Assembly (NCBI GenBank): GCA_021798875.1
Contig: JAJZBN010000021.1
Coordinates: 1-35,071, forward strand
Source of the DNA: a bacterium
GTDB taxonomy: Bacteria > SZUA-79 > Acidulodesulfobacterales > Acidulodesulfobacteraceae
Reading direction: 5' to 3'
Length of the DNA: 35,071 bases
Shown: positions 17,640 to 27,263 of the stretch, piece by piece
Position numbering within the stretch: the first letter of the stretch is position 1
Layout: every line of letters starts with the position of its first letter
The notes under the pieces: generated by a model
Databases searched by the model: none
Told to the model about the DNA's origin: nothing
Seen by the model: the letters and a program-made list of their open reading frames with translations, nothing else
Made by a program: the position numbers and the translations under genes

Positions 17640-19565
17640 ATGGGAAAAGTTATAGGAATCGACTTAGGAACTACAAACTCTTGCGTTGCCGTTATGGAAG
17701 GCAAAGAACCTACGGTTATAGCAAATTCTGAAGGAGCAAGGACAACGCCTTCGGTAGTTTCTTTTACCGACAGCGGAGAAAGATTGGTGGGGCAGGCGGC
17801 AAAAAGGCAAGCCGTCACAAATCCGGAAAATACCGTTTACGCGGTAAAAAGACTTATCGGAAGGAAGTATGATTCGCCCGAAGTACAGGCGTTTAAAAAG
17901 GTATGTCCTTATAAAATTGTGCCGAGTGAAAACGGCGATGCATGGGTTGAAATTAAAGGCAGGAAATATTCTCCGGCAGAAATATCTTCTATTATTTTAA
18001 CTAAGATGAAAAAGACTGCCGAAGATTATCTTGGAGAACCGGTAACCGAAGCGGTTATTACCGTTCCGGCATATTTTAACGATTCTCAAAGACAGGCTAC
18101 TAAAGATGCGGGTAAAATAGCAGGTTTGGATGTTTTAAGGATTATTAACGAACCTACGGCATCCTCTCTTGCATACGGGTTAGACAAAAAGAAAGAAGAA
18201 AAAATAGCAGTTTACGATTTAGGCGGAGGAACATTCGATATATCGATACTGGAACTCGGAGAAGGAGTATTTGAAGTCAAATCTACCAACGGCGATACCT
18301 TTTTGGGAGGAGAAGATTTTGACCAGAAGGTAATCGACTATATAGCCGATGAATTCAAAAAAGATCAGGGCATAGATTTAAGAAAAGACAAAATGGCGCT
18401 TCAAAGATTAAAAGAAGCGGCGGAAAAAGCAAAAATAGAACTTTCGTCGTCTCTCGAAACGGATATAAATTTACCGTTTATTACTGCGGACGCAAGCGGC
18501 CCTAAACATCTTAACATGAAACTGTCCCGTGCAAAATTAGAACAGCTTACCGGAGAATTAATCGAAAGATCCATGTCGCCGGTAAAAACTGCGTTAAAAG
18601 ATGCAGGTTTAAATACGTCTCAGGTTGACGAAGTAGTGCTTGTCGGCGGACAGACCAGAATGCCGAAAGTTCAGCAGGCTGTTAAGGAATTTTTCGGAAA
18701 GGAACCCCATAAGGGAGTAAATCCCGACGAAGTAGTTGCAGTCGGAGCAGCGATTCAGGGCGCCGTTCTCAAAGGAGACGTTAAAGACGTTTTACTGCTT
18801 GACGTTACGCCTCTGTCTCTCGGTATAGAAACGCTCGGCGGAGTAAGCACGAAATTAATAGAAAAAAATACGACTATTCCTACAAGAAAGAGTCAGATAT
18901 TTTCTACGGCAGCTGATAACCAGCCGGCAGTTACTATAAACGTTCTGCAGGGTGAAAGGGAAATGGCATCAGACAATAAGAGCTTGGGAAGGTTTGAGTT
19001 GACAGGTATTCCGCCTGCTCCAAGAGGAGTTCCGCAGATAGAAGTTACTTTCGATATAGACGCAAACGGTATAGTGCATGTTTCCGCAAAAGATCTTGGA
19101 ACGGGTAAAGAACAGTCTATAAAGATAACCGCTTCAAGCGGATTATCCAAGGAAGAGATAGACAGAATGATCAAAGAAGCCGAACTTCATAAAGACGAAG
19201 ATTCAAGAAAGAAAGAATTGATAGAAGTAAGGAATCATTTAGACGGATTGGTATATTCCGTAGAAAAAACATTGAAAGACTCCGGCGATAAAATAGAATC
19301 TTCGGAAAAAATGGCGGCGGAAGAAAAAATAGCCGATGCCAAGAAAGCTTTAGAAGGAGACAATATAGAATCTATAAAGAGCATAACGGAAGAATTAGAA
19401 AAGTTGTCGCATAGCATAGCAGAATCTATTTATAAGAAAACTGCGGCTGAAACCGGAACTGCCGGAACCGACGCAGGCGCTGCAGCAGAAGGGCAATCTA
19501 AACCTAACGACGACAATGTAGTAGAAGCCGAATACGAAGAAGTAAAAGACAAAAAGAATGAATAA
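17640..19565 (+). CDS. dnaK: Molecular chaperone DnaK (Hsp70)
   Basis: 641 residues, full length for the family. The ATPase domain shows [17 protein letters not shown] (near 5-20), [29 protein letters not shown] and DLGGGTFD; the substrate domain begins after the [14 protein letters not shown] linker region (about 385). The acidic tail ends in [12 protein letters not shown], a variant of the common EEVD-like finish. An AAGGAG site precedes the ATG, 124 bases after grpE. It uses ATP with DnaJ and GrpE to fold and protect proteins in the cytoplasm. Confidence 0.98.
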   Translation: MGKVIGIDLGTTNSCVAVMEGKEPTVIANSEGARTTPSVVSFTDSGERLVGQAAKRQAVTNPENTVYAVKRLIGRKYDSPEVQAFKKVCPYKIVPSENGDAWVEIKGRKYSPAEISSIILTKMKKTAEDYLGEPVTEAVITVPAYFNDSQRQATKDAGKIAGLDVLRIINEPTASSLAYGLDKKKEEKIAVYDLGGGTFDISILELGEGVFEVKSTNGDTFLGGEDFDQKVIDYIADEFKKDQGIDLRKDKMALQRLKEAAEKAKIELSSSLETDINLPFITADASGPKHLNMKLSRAKLEQLTGELIERSMSPVKTALKDAGLNTSQVDEVVLVGGQTRMPKVQQAVKEFFGKEPHKGVNPDEVVAVGAAIQGAVLKGDVKDVLLLDVTPLSLGIETLGGVSTKLIEKNTTIPTRKSQIFSTAADNQPAVTINVLQGEREMASDNKSLGRFELTGIPPAPRGVPQIEVTFDIDANGIVHVSAKDLGTGKEQSIKITASSGLSKEEIDRMIKEAELHKDEDSRKKELIEVRNHLDGLVYSVEKTLKDSGDKIESSEKMAAEEKIADAKKALEGDNIESIKSITEELEKLSHSIAESIYKKTAAETGTAGTDAGAAAEGQSKPNDDNVVEAEYEEVKDKKNE

Positions 19566-19592
19566 TTTAAGAAACTATAAAAATTAATGCGG

Positions 19593-19630
19593 CCTCCTTT
19601 GCTTTATTCTATTAGGCAAAGGAGGTTTTT
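19593..19630 (+). terminator. Intrinsic terminator/attenuator between dnaK and dnaJ
   Basis: CCTCCTTTGC (19593-19602) pairs perfectly with GCAAAGGAGG (19616-19625), with a 13-base loop and five T residues after. It lies inside the heat-shock gene run, so most transcripts should end after dnaK and dnaJ should receive read-through or its own start. Confidence 0.85.
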
Positions 19631-19667
19631 CGAAAATATTTATAAATTTATTTAAATTAAATAAAAT

Positions 19668-20765
19668 ATGGCATATAAAAGAGATTATTACGAAATTTTA
19701 GAAATTGACAGAAACGCAAGCGCCGATGAAATAAAAAAGGCTTATAGAAAGTTGGCCCAAAAATATCATCCGGATAAAAATCAGGGCGACGGCGATTCGG
19801 AAGAAAAGTTTAAAGAAATAAACGAGGCATACAGTATTTTATGCGATGAAGAGAAAAGGTCGGCATACGACAGGTTCGGACATGAAGGCGTAGGCGCATT
19901 TGCTTCAGGCGGCGGAGGCGGTTTCGGTTTCGGAGATATATTCGGCGATTTTTTCGGCGATATTTTTTCGCAGTCAAATAAGAAAACGAAACGTAAACGA
20001 GGGGAAGATCTAAGATACGGTGTAAAAATAAAATTTGAAGAATCTTTATTAGGCGTATCTAAACAGATAAAATACAACAGATATGAAACATGCTCTGCAT
20101 GCGGAGGAACTGGTGCTAAAAAAGGTACAAACAGAGTTACTTGTCCTGTATGTCGCGGCACCGGCGAAATAAGGCAGCAGCAGGGTTTCTTTTCTATTGC
20201 GAGGACATGTTATAAGTGCGGCGGAGAAGGCGAAATAATAGAAAATCCTTGTCCTGTATGTAAAGGCGAAGGCAGGGTAATAAAGGAGCGTAAGCTCGAT
20301 ATCAAAATACCGGCAGGTATTGACGATGGAAACAGACTTAAGGTATCTGGAGAAGGTTCATCCGGACTTTTCGGCGGTCCGAACGGAGACCTCTATGTCG
20401 ATATTATGGTTGAACCTCACAGTTTATTTAAAAGACAGGGCAGCGATATTTTTATTTCTATGCCTATAAGTTTTTCGCAGGCTGCGCTTGGAAGCGAAAT
20501 AGAAGTTCCTACCGTTGACGGAAAAGCTACTATAAAAATAACGCCCGGAACTCAAAGCGGAACGCAGTTTACCATTAAAGGAAAAGGTGCCCCGAAAATA
20601 AGCGGAGGACAGAGAGGGAATCAGTATGTAAACATAGTAGTGGAAACGCCGACCAATCTTACCCATAAACAAAAAAAACTTTTTGAAGAACTTGCTGCAG
20701 AAAATAAAGAAGAAACGCATCCGCTTAAAAAATCTTTCTTGGATAAGATAAAATCTATAATATAA
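19668..20765 (+). CDS. dnaJ: Chaperone cofactor DnaJ (Hsp40)
   Basis: 365 residues, complete. The J domain carries the HPD motif (H34-P-D36), followed by a Gly/Phe-rich stretch (about 75-97), four CxxCxGxG zinc repeats (CSACGGTG, CPVCRGTG, CYKCGGEG, CPVCKGEG) and the C-terminal substrate domain. It stimulates DnaK ATPase and delivers substrates. The gene follows dnaK but is separated by an intrinsic terminator, and no ribosome site is visible before its ATG, which suggests lower or separate expression. Confidence 0.97.
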   Translation: MAYKRDYYEILEIDRNASADEIKKAYRKLAQKYHPDKNQGDGDSEEKFKEINEAYSILCDEEKRSAYDRFGHEGVGAFASGGGGGFGFGDIFGDFFGDIFSQSNKKTKRKRGEDLRYGVKIKFEESLLGVSKQIKYNRYETCSACGGTGAKKGTNRVTCPVCRGTGEIRQQQGFFSIARTCYKCGGEGEIIENPCPVCKGEGRVIKERKLDIKIPAGIDDGNRLKVSGEGSSGLFGGPNGDLYVDIMVEPHSLFKRQGSDIFISMPISFSQAALGSEIEVPTVDGKATIKITPGTQSGTQFTIKGKGAPKISGGQRGNQYVNIVVETPTNLTHKQKKLFEELAAENKEETHPLKKSFLDKIKSII

Positions 20766-20791
20766 AAAAATATAATAATTAACTTAAAGAA

Positions 20792-21118
20792 TTATTTATT
20801 TACGAACCGAATGTCTTTAATTTTTATAGTCTTGTCTGAATACAAGCCTTTAATTTCGGTCGAGAAAAATTCATTGATTTTTTTTATAAATTCGTCCTTT
20901 ATAAATCCAAGTTCAAATATTAATACCGGATTTTCGACGCTTACGGTTAAAACGTTTTTATATAAAGATTTAGGTTTAGTTTTTTTGCTTATTTCCTTTC
21001 CGCATACCGATTCCCATTTCTCGTATAATAAAAGGGCGCAATAGTCCGATGTACTCAATTTGCTTTTTAATGCGGCAAGCAATACTTCTTTTAAATTTAA
21101 TTGTTGATTTAATTTCAT
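20792..21118 (-). CDS. DciA-like protein (DUF721 family)
   Basis: 108-residue protein that fits the DUF721/DciA pattern: a helical N-terminal part (LKEVLLAALKSKL), a central WESVCGKEISKKTKP motif (about 51-65) followed by a beta-rich LTVSVENPVLIFEL segment typical of the KH-like fold. DciA is the ancestral bacterial helicase operator that helps load DnaB; this small version has the core only. It is convergent with dnaJ (26 bases between stops) and divergent from the zinc-ribbon gene at 21195. Confidence 0.75.
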   Translation of the reverse strand: MKLNQQLNLKEVLLAALKSKLSTSDYCALLLYEKWESVCGKEISKKTKPKSLYKNVLTVSVENPVLIFELGFIKDEFIKKINEFFSTEIKGLYSDKTIKIKDIRFVNK

Positions 21119-21194
21119 TATTGTAATATTATTGCTTATAATACAAAAAAATTCAATAAGTTTAAATTTAAATTGAAATCGATTTTAATTTTAT

Positions 21195-21746
21195 ATGGAT
21201 ATTAATTGCCCTTATTGCGGAACTCATTATGAATTAAATGAAGCGCTTATTCCGGACGGTGATATTAAGGTAAGATGCAGAGTTTGCTCTAACGTTTTTA
21301 CGCTTAATAAAAAAAACGGAGTCGTTAAAGATAGTACCGTCGTGTTTTCAAGCAGTGCGGATGAAAAAACCGATAAAATGTTTGCAAACGATAGCAGCGT
21401 TAAAAGCGCATCGAATAATACAGCGCCCGAAAAAGACGACGCACAAACTACTAATAGCAATAGCAAAAACCTTTCCGAAATGCCGGAAGACTTTATGAAG
21501 TCTATTATATCTGAGATAAACAGCGCAGTAGCGGAAGAGTCCTCTAAAACCGACGCTGTTAAAGACGTCGGCGGCGGCAAAAAAAGATCGAGCGAAAAAA
21601 AAGGCGCTTCCCCGTTCCAGATTTCAATGTTAATACTGTTGGGAATAGTGTTTTTAATTGCTGTATTCTCGCTTCTCGTTCATTACGGCGTGATTAATGC
21701 AGGTTTTCTTCCTCCGGCAGTATCCGAATTATTGTCGTCCTTTTAA
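21195..21746 (+). CDS. MJ0042-type zinc-ribbon membrane protein
   Basis: 183 residues. The N-terminal zinc ribbon (C5-x2-C8 and C28-x2-C31, in INCPYCGTHYELNEALIP then VRCRVCSNVF) is the MJ0042 motif common in delta-proteobacterial membrane regulators. A long Ser/Asn/Asp-rich disordered linker (about 45-140) leads to one membrane span (about 143-165) and a short periplasmic end. The ribbon should be cytoplasmic. Function is unknown; relatives of this layout often form the N-terminus of larger zinc-ribbon/TPR proteins. No ribosome site is evident at the ATG. Confidence 0.75.
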   Translation: MDINCPYCGTHYELNEALIPDGDIKVRCRVCSNVFTLNKKNGVVKDSTVVFSSSADEKTDKMFANDSSVKSASNNTAPEKDDAQTTNSNSKNLSEMPEDFMKSIISEINSAVAEESSKTDAVKDVGGGKKRSSEKKGASPFQISMLILLGIVFLIAVFSLLVHYGVINAGFLPPAVSELLSSF

Positions 21747-21779
21747 AAATTATTTATCTTTAAAATTTACGTGTCCGTT

Positions 21780-22916
21780 TTATTTTTTAAAAAGATTATG
21801 CATTATATCGTAAGCCCTGTTTTTAATCTCTTTTTCCAAAAATGTATTGATTTTATAAAGATAAAAAATGATTTTATTTTTGTACAAATATAATTTATAA
21901 TTTTCTCTTTTTACTGCACCGAATCTTTGCTTATATTCTTCGCCGCCTTTTAAGAAATCGAATTCTTTATATTTTTTGTTTATAGATTCTTTTATATCGT
22001 TATAAATTAGAACTATGCCCGGATGATAGTCCGAGTATCCCGTATCGAATCCGGGCAGATATATTTGTTTTTTGTCGGCATAATCAAAACAGGCTGCCGA
22101 CGCTATAATATTGCCGTCATTAATTTCAAGAGCAGATAGCGTAATTCTGTTTTTATTAAATAATGAAATAAATAATTCTTCAAAAAATTTTTTTATGTCG
22201 TTATTATAAAAAACACCTCTTTTGCCTTTATTTAGCCATCTTTTCTGATGAAGTTCGAAAAAAATATTTAAATACTTTACGAATAAAGATTTATCTATAT
22301 TTGCAGATGAACCGGCAATATATTTTATATTCGCCTCTTCTGCTTTTTTCACCCTTTTTAAAATGTTATACCGTTGTTTAGAAGTAAATCGCTTCATATA
22401 ATCGCCAATATTATCGGGCAGGTTGAAATAATAGCAACTGCCGCTTTCTTTGAAATTTAAATTTATTTTCTTTATTTTTTTAAGATATTCCGATATCGGC
22501 TTCAAAGTTTCTTTTGAAACTTGCTTTAGGTTTATTATATCGGCTATTTTCTGAAATCTGCTATTTAAGAAAATTGAGTCGAATATTTCCGAATAAATTT
22601 TTTCTTTATCGCAGTTTTTTCTTATTATAATATTTAAATAATCCGAATAATCGTAACTTATAAACATAAGCGATTTTAAAAACAAAAAAAATCTTCTTGT
22701 AAAAAAAGGCGCTATAGCTTTAAGTTTTCCGTTTTCTTTATCGTCATAAACGGCGATTATAACGATATTGTCGTTTTTTCGCATGAAGTGTTTCAGCCAT
22801 ATATAGTTCCATTCAAAAGATTGGAATACATTTGAATCTGGACTTTCCTCGAATAAATCGTTCCATTCGGATTCTATCGATTCAAGTTCTTTTATGCAGC
22901 TTATAATTTTTATCAT
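21780..22916 (-). CDS. FemAB/CelD-like GNAT acyltransferase
   Basis: 378-residue protein resembling the BioF2/CelD-type acetyltransferase group (GNAT fold, PF13480-like). Evidence: N-terminal WNDLFEESPDSNVFQSFEWN motif, central FFELHQKRWLNKGKRG, then the second GNAT half with ALEINDGNIIASAACFDY, YLPGFDTGYSDYHPGIVLIY and FDFLKGGEEYKQRFG near the end. Such proteins transfer acyl or aminoacyl groups in cell-envelope polysaccharide or peptidoglycan synthesis. No glycan genes are adjacent, so the substrate is unknown. It is convergent with the zinc-ribbon gene. Confidence 0.8.
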   Translation of the reverse strand: MIKIISCIKELESIESEWNDLFEESPDSNVFQSFEWNYIWLKHFMRKNDNIVIIAVYDDKENGKLKAIAPFFTRRFFLFLKSLMFISYDYSDYLNIIIRKNCDKEKIYSEIFDSIFLNSRFQKIADIINLKQVSKETLKPISEYLKKIKKINLNFKESGSCYYFNLPDNIGDYMKRFTSKQRYNILKRVKKAEEANIKYIAGSSANIDKSLFVKYLNIFFELHQKRWLNKGKRGVFYNNDIKKFFEELFISLFNKNRITLSALEINDGNIIASAACFDYADKKQIYLPGFDTGYSDYHPGIVLIYNDIKESINKKYKEFDFLKGGEEYKQRFGAVKRENYKLYLYKNKIIFYLYKINTFLEKEIKNRAYDIMHNLFKK

Positions 22917-23164
22917 TTTATCATTTGCAAGATTATAAAATATAAATTAATAAAATTAATAAGATTTCGTCATACAATTATAGCATACTGAATGTTTAAT
23001 AACATATTGAAAAAGTTTATATGATAAATATAAAAAAATATAAAGATTTGATATTGAAATTCAAAAAATATATAATATAAGAAAAATAAGAGAAGTTTTC
23101 GGCATAAAAAAATATAGCATTTTTATTTATTCAATCTATTTATTAATCATTAAATTTTTAAAAA

Positions 23165-24463
23165 ATGTCTCCAAGTATAGCGGTAGGTATATTCGGTATT
23201 ATTATCGTCATCGGCTTCATAGGCGAAATACTTTTTGAATATACAAAAATTCCTTCCATTCTTTTTTTAATGTCTGCAGGACTTTTACTTGGGCCGATTT
23301 ACCATATATTTAATCAAAGCGTTTTTCTTTCGTTTGCGCCTTATTTAAGCACTTTAGTATTAGTTTTAATAATGTTTCAGGGCGGTATCGAGCTTGATTT
23401 TTTAACGGTTTTTAAGTCGTCCTATCTTTCCATGATATTAATAATAATTGGACTTTTGCTTTCTATTATATTGGTAGGAGGGGCGTTTTACGTAACAGGC
23501 GGCGGAGATTTAATGCAGTCTTTAATGCTTGGAGTCATAGTATCATGTTCAAGCTCTACCGTTATAATGCCTTTATTGCCTAATATCGATGCGACCGAAA
23601 AAAGTAAGACGGTAATAGCCATAGAATCCACGTTTAATGATGCCTTTGCAATAATTATTTTAATAGTTTTAATAGAAATAGCGAAAAATTCTTCCGCAAG
23701 TTTTAACGTCGGCGGGATTGCCTTACAAACTCTTTATTCTTTTGCCGTATCGGCATTAGTCGCTGTTATTGTCGGAATAATATGGTATTCGCTTTTAAAA
23801 TTTTTAACCAATACTAAGTTTGCATATTCCGTTACTTTTGCAGCAATGCTGGTTATAGTTCTTATTATGCACTATATTCACGGAAACGGAGCTATAGCTA
23901 TACTTGTTTTCGGCATAATGATGGGCAACGAAGATCTTTTATCCAAACTAAAGTTAAATTTTTTTAAAATGAGCATAAAAAATTCCGTTATAAAAAAATT
24001 TAACCATGAATTTTCTTTTTTAATTCGTACGGTTTTTTTCGTGTTTCTTGGAGTTGTGGTAGAATTGACTGATGTAGGAGTAGAATTTTTTATAAGGCTT
24101 TTTGTAATAATCCTGCTTATAATAATTTCGAGATATATAGCCGTATCTGCTATTTTTAAAATACAGAATTTCAAAAAAAATCCCGCTCAGGCTTCGGATA
24201 AGTCTTCTGTTTCTGCGGATAACGCTGAAGACGTTAAAAAAGAAAAATTTTTTATGTTGTCCATGATAGGAAGGGCGCTTGCTACTGCTATTATGGCATA
24301 TATGCCTTTAAATGCGGGCATTCCCGGAACGTCTAAATTTCCTGAATATGCGTTTACCGTAATTATAGCGACTAATGTTCTGTTAACCGCCGGCGTTTGG
24401 TACGGTTCACGCAGATATAAAAATAAAACTGCGGAAACGGCAGCCGTAAACGAAATAAATTAG
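23165..24463 (+). CDS. Cation:proton antiporter (CPA1/NhaP-like)
   Basis: 432-residue inner-membrane protein with about twelve hydrophobic spans. A Na+/H+ exchanger core is suggested by IPSILFLMSAGLLLGP (about 29-44) and the IAIESTFNDAFA motif (151-162) with N158-D159, the Asn-Asp pair of CPA1-type exchangers. A charged cytoplasmic loop (about 335-360) precedes the last spans. Likely exports Na+ or K+ in exchange for protons. It stands alone between a convergent nifV and a divergent acetyltransferase. No ribosome site is evident before the ATG; the 248 bases upstream are very AT-rich with nothing recognisable. Confidence 0.85.
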   Translation: MSPSIAVGIFGIIIVIGFIGEILFEYTKIPSILFLMSAGLLLGPIYHIFNQSVFLSFAPYLSTLVLVLIMFQGGIELDFLTVFKSSYLSMILIIIGLLLSIILVGGAFYVTGGGDLMQSLMLGVIVSCSSSTVIMPLLPNIDATEKSKTVIAIESTFNDAFAIIILIVLIEIAKNSSASFNVGGIALQTLYSFAVSALVAVIVGIIWYSLLKFLTNTKFAYSVTFAAMLVIVLIMHYIHGNGAIAILVFGIMMGNEDLLSKLKLNFFKMSIKNSVIKKFNHEFSFLIRTVFFVFLGVVVELTDVGVEFFIRLFVIILLIIISRYIAVSAIFKIQNFKKNPAQASDKSSVSADNAEDVKKEKFFMLSMIGRALATAIMAYMPLNAGIPGTSKFPEYAFTVIIATNVLLTAGVWYGSRRYKNKTAETAAVNEIN

Positions 24464-24596
24464 ACTTTCAATTTATAGCTTAATATAATTTATTTTAATA
24501 GTTTAGGTTATATCCGTTTCTCTAATTCTTTACCGAAAAAAACAAATTATTTGGATTACGGATAGATTTATAATGCGGAAATGTACGATCGTAAAA

Positions 24597-25736
24597 TTAT
24601 TTTAATTTATGGTTATATAAAAATAACAGCTCTTTATCGGTCAGGCATCTTTTTAAAATGGAAGATTCTTTTTTTACGACGGATAGCATACTTGCGGCAT
24701 CTTCGTCGGTTATTTTAATTCCAAGTTTATCGAGATTATATTTTATTGCGGCAGAACCGCCGTGTTTTCCCAATAAGAGCTTTCTTTTTGAACCTGTCAA
24801 TTCGGGAGCATATGCCTCATAATTAAGCGGATTTTTTAATATTCCGTCGGTATGTATTCCGGCTTCGTGGTAAAAAATATTTCTGCCGAATATCGGTTTA
24901 TATGCCGGGATTTTTCTTTTTGTTATTTTTGCTATAAATTTTGCCAAATTTTTTGCTTTTATAAAATCAAATTTAATTTTTCGACTTTCTATAAAATTAA
25001 GATAACCTATGACTTCTTCAAGCGCACAGTTTCCGGCTCTTTCGCCGATACCGGAAATACTTCCCGATACGGAATCTGCTCCAGCTTTTAATGCCGCTAT
25101 TGAATTTGCGGAAGCCATTCCAAAGTCGTTATGCGTGTGAATTTCTATTAATATGTTTTTAAATTTTCCGTCGTTTTTTATTTTTAATATATTTTCGTAT
25201 ATCTTAAGGGGATTTAATATGCCTACCGTATCCGAATAACGGAATTTATAAGCCCCTTCGTTTTCGGCAATTTTCATAATTTCTATTACCGTTTCTAAAT
25301 CCGCTCTGGAAGAATCTTCTCCTCCAACCGAATATTTTATGCCTTCTTTGCTTAATATTTTTAATATATTTATAAGGTTATTTTTAACGTATTCAAAATT
25401 TTTTTTTAGTTTATATTCTAAATGGATTTTTGATATAGGAACAGATACATGTATAAATTTAAGTCCTATATCCAAAGATGCATAAATATCTTCGGTCATT
25501 GCCCTGTTCCATCCGATTATCTTTGCGTTAAGCCCTGACTCGTTTATTTTTTTTACTGCAGTTTTTTCATCTCCTCCCATAATCGGTATTCCCGCTTCTA
25601 TCTCGTCAACACCCGTTTCGTCGAGCATTTTGGCTATAAGCAGTTTTTCGTCCGCAGAAAAAACAATACCTGCAGTTTGTTCCCCGTCTCTTAGAGTCGT
25701 ATCGTTTATAATTATATTCTTTACCGTATTATCCAT
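24597..25736 (-). CDS. nifV: Homocitrate synthase NifV
   Basis: 379-residue enzyme that condenses acetyl-CoA and 2-oxoglutarate to homocitrate, the organic ligand of FeMo-cofactor. Signature parts: NDTTLRDGEQTAG (11-23; R16 and D17 catalytic/metal), the HTHNDFGMA metal-binding pair (H200, H202) and SISGIGERAGN. The LeuA regulatory domain is absent, consistent with NifV and short homocitrate synthases. It is transcribed away from the nif operon, separated by a repeat cluster and a sigma-54 leader. A -24/-12-like sequence lies directly upstream (25749-25764). No ribosome site precedes the ATG. Confidence 0.93.
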   Translation of the reverse strand: MDNTVKNIIINDTTLRDGEQTAGIVFSADEKLLIAKMLDETGVDEIEAGIPIMGGDEKTAVKKINESGLNAKIIGWNRAMTEDIYASLDIGLKFIHVSVPISKIHLEYKLKKNFEYVKNNLINILKILSKEGIKYSVGGEDSSRADLETVIEIMKIAENEGAYKFRYSDTVGILNPLKIYENILKIKNDGKFKNILIEIHTHNDFGMASANSIAALKAGADSVSGSISGIGERAGNCALEEVIGYLNFIESRKIKFDFIKAKNLAKFIAKITKRKIPAYKPIFGRNIFYHEAGIHTDGILKNPLNYEAYAPELTGSKRKLLLGKHGGSAAIKYNLDKLGIKITDEDAASMLSVVKKESSILKRCLTDKELLFLYNHKLK

Positions 25737-25748
25737 ATATTTTATAAC

Positions 25749-25764
25749 TGCATAATTTATGCCA
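25749..25764 (-). promoter_or_regulatory. Possible sigma-54 promoter for nifV
   Basis: On the minus strand TGGCATAAATTATGCA has GG and GC exactly ten bases apart, as sigma-54 promoters require. The start would fall at about 25738, two bases before the ATG, giving an almost leaderless transcript. The core GCATAAATTATGC is also palindromic, so a chance or operator explanation remains. Confidence 0.45.
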
Positions 25765-25780
25765 TCATTTTTAAAAGTGT

Positions 25781-25846
25781 TATTTAAAGGTGTCAGATTT
25801 ATTTATTTTTTTGTATTTAAAGGTGTCAGATTTATTTATTTTTTTG
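25781..25846 (+). repeat. Perfect tandem pair of 33-bp repeats
   Basis: 25781-25813 and 25814-25846 are identical 33-bp units, each containing AAAGGTGTCAGATTTATTTA. There is no spacer, so it is not a CRISPR array. The second unit can pair with the inverted copy at 25914-25936 over 23 bases, forming a long hairpin with a 73-base loop. Element-end-like structure in the 649-base gap between nifV and nifH. Confidence 0.9.
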
Positions 25847-25913
25847 CAAATAATAATCTTACAGCCTTTATTATATGTTAATATTAATCCGCAAAAGCAA
25901 GTAGGAGTAAAAG

Positions 25914-25936
25914 AATAAATAAATCTGACACCTTTA
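25914..25936 (-). repeat. Inverted copy of the dispersed repeat
   Basis: Exact 23-base reverse complement of the repeat core in 25818-25840 and of 1457-1479. The flank (AGGAGTAAAAG) also matches the flank of the copy after the porin gene. Together with the direct copies it outlines a 67-base centre (25847-25913) holding no recognisable gene. Confidence 0.88.
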
Positions 25937-25956
25937 TTTTCACCTTTATTTAAAAG

Positions 25957-25979
25957 AATAAATAAATCTGTCCCCTTTA
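25957..25979 (-). repeat. Variant inverted repeat copy
   Basis: Same 23-base frame as 25914-25936 but with TGTCCCC in place of TGACACC. Such paired variants, beginning AAAGGTGTCAG and AAAGGGGACAG, resemble ends seen around REP-like transposable elements in other genomes, from memory. No transposase gene remains here. Confidence 0.75.
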
Positions 25980-26123
25980 TCTTGTTTTTACCTGCTTTTT
26001 ATTTAATCAATCGTGTTCATATATTAAGCAAATTTATTTCACAAATTATTTTTATTTCATTTTAAATTAATTGAAAGGGTTATAAAGTAACAAATTATAA
26101 GGAGTTAAGATTGCCGGCAGACT

Positions 26124-26140
26124 TTGGCATGAATATTGCA
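26124..26140 (+). promoter_or_regulatory. Sigma-54 (-24/-12) promoter of the nif operon
   Basis: TTGGCATGAATATTGCA matches the consensus TGGCACG-N4-TTGCA closely, with GG (26126-26127) and GC (26138-26139) exactly ten bases apart. The start would be near 26151, leaving a leader of about 235 bases before nifH. No TGT-N10-ACA NifA site was found upstream to 25981, so another enhancer-binding protein may act here. A small palindrome TGCCGGCA (26112-26119) lies just upstream. Confidence 0.85.
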
Positions 26141-26245
26141 ACATATAAAATTAAAGAAAATTAATTAAAGAAATAAATTAAAAAATTTATTGCAGGAGTT
26201 AATTATTAAATGAAATAAATATTAAATTTATATCTATATTAAATA

Positions 26246-26272
26246 AAGCGCAAATGGGCGCTTGCGGCAACG

Positions 26273-26281
<9 letters not shown>
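26246..26281 (+). promoter_or_regulatory. Tandem hairpins in the nifH leader (ANTAR-target-like)
   Basis: P1: AAGCGC (26246-26251) pairs with GCGCTT (26258-26263) around the six-base loop AAATGG. P2: TTGCGGC (26262-26268) pairs with GCCGCAA (26275-26281) around the six-base loop AACGAC. ANTAR-protein RNA targets are two adjacent hairpins with six-base loops bearing A at 1 and G at 4. P2 fits fully; P1 has A1 but U4. The P2 3' arm is also the 5' arm of the terminator that follows, so the two structures exclude each other. Confidence 0.7.
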
Positions 26282-27246
<965 letters not shown>

Positions 27247-27263
27247 TTTAAGGAAACCAATAT

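Noticed and set aside
24464-24596. Long inverted match TATCCGT/ACGGATA as a shared terminator of antiporter and nifV
   Set aside because: The arms are only seven bases and the loop is too large, without a T-run at either end.
25781-25846. CRISPR-like repeats
   Set aside because: The 33-bp units abut with no spacers and no cas genes are near.
26194-26218. Leader peptide in the nifH leader
   Set aside because: A ribosome-site-like AGGAG is followed only by ATG AAA TAA; two codons are too few to call.
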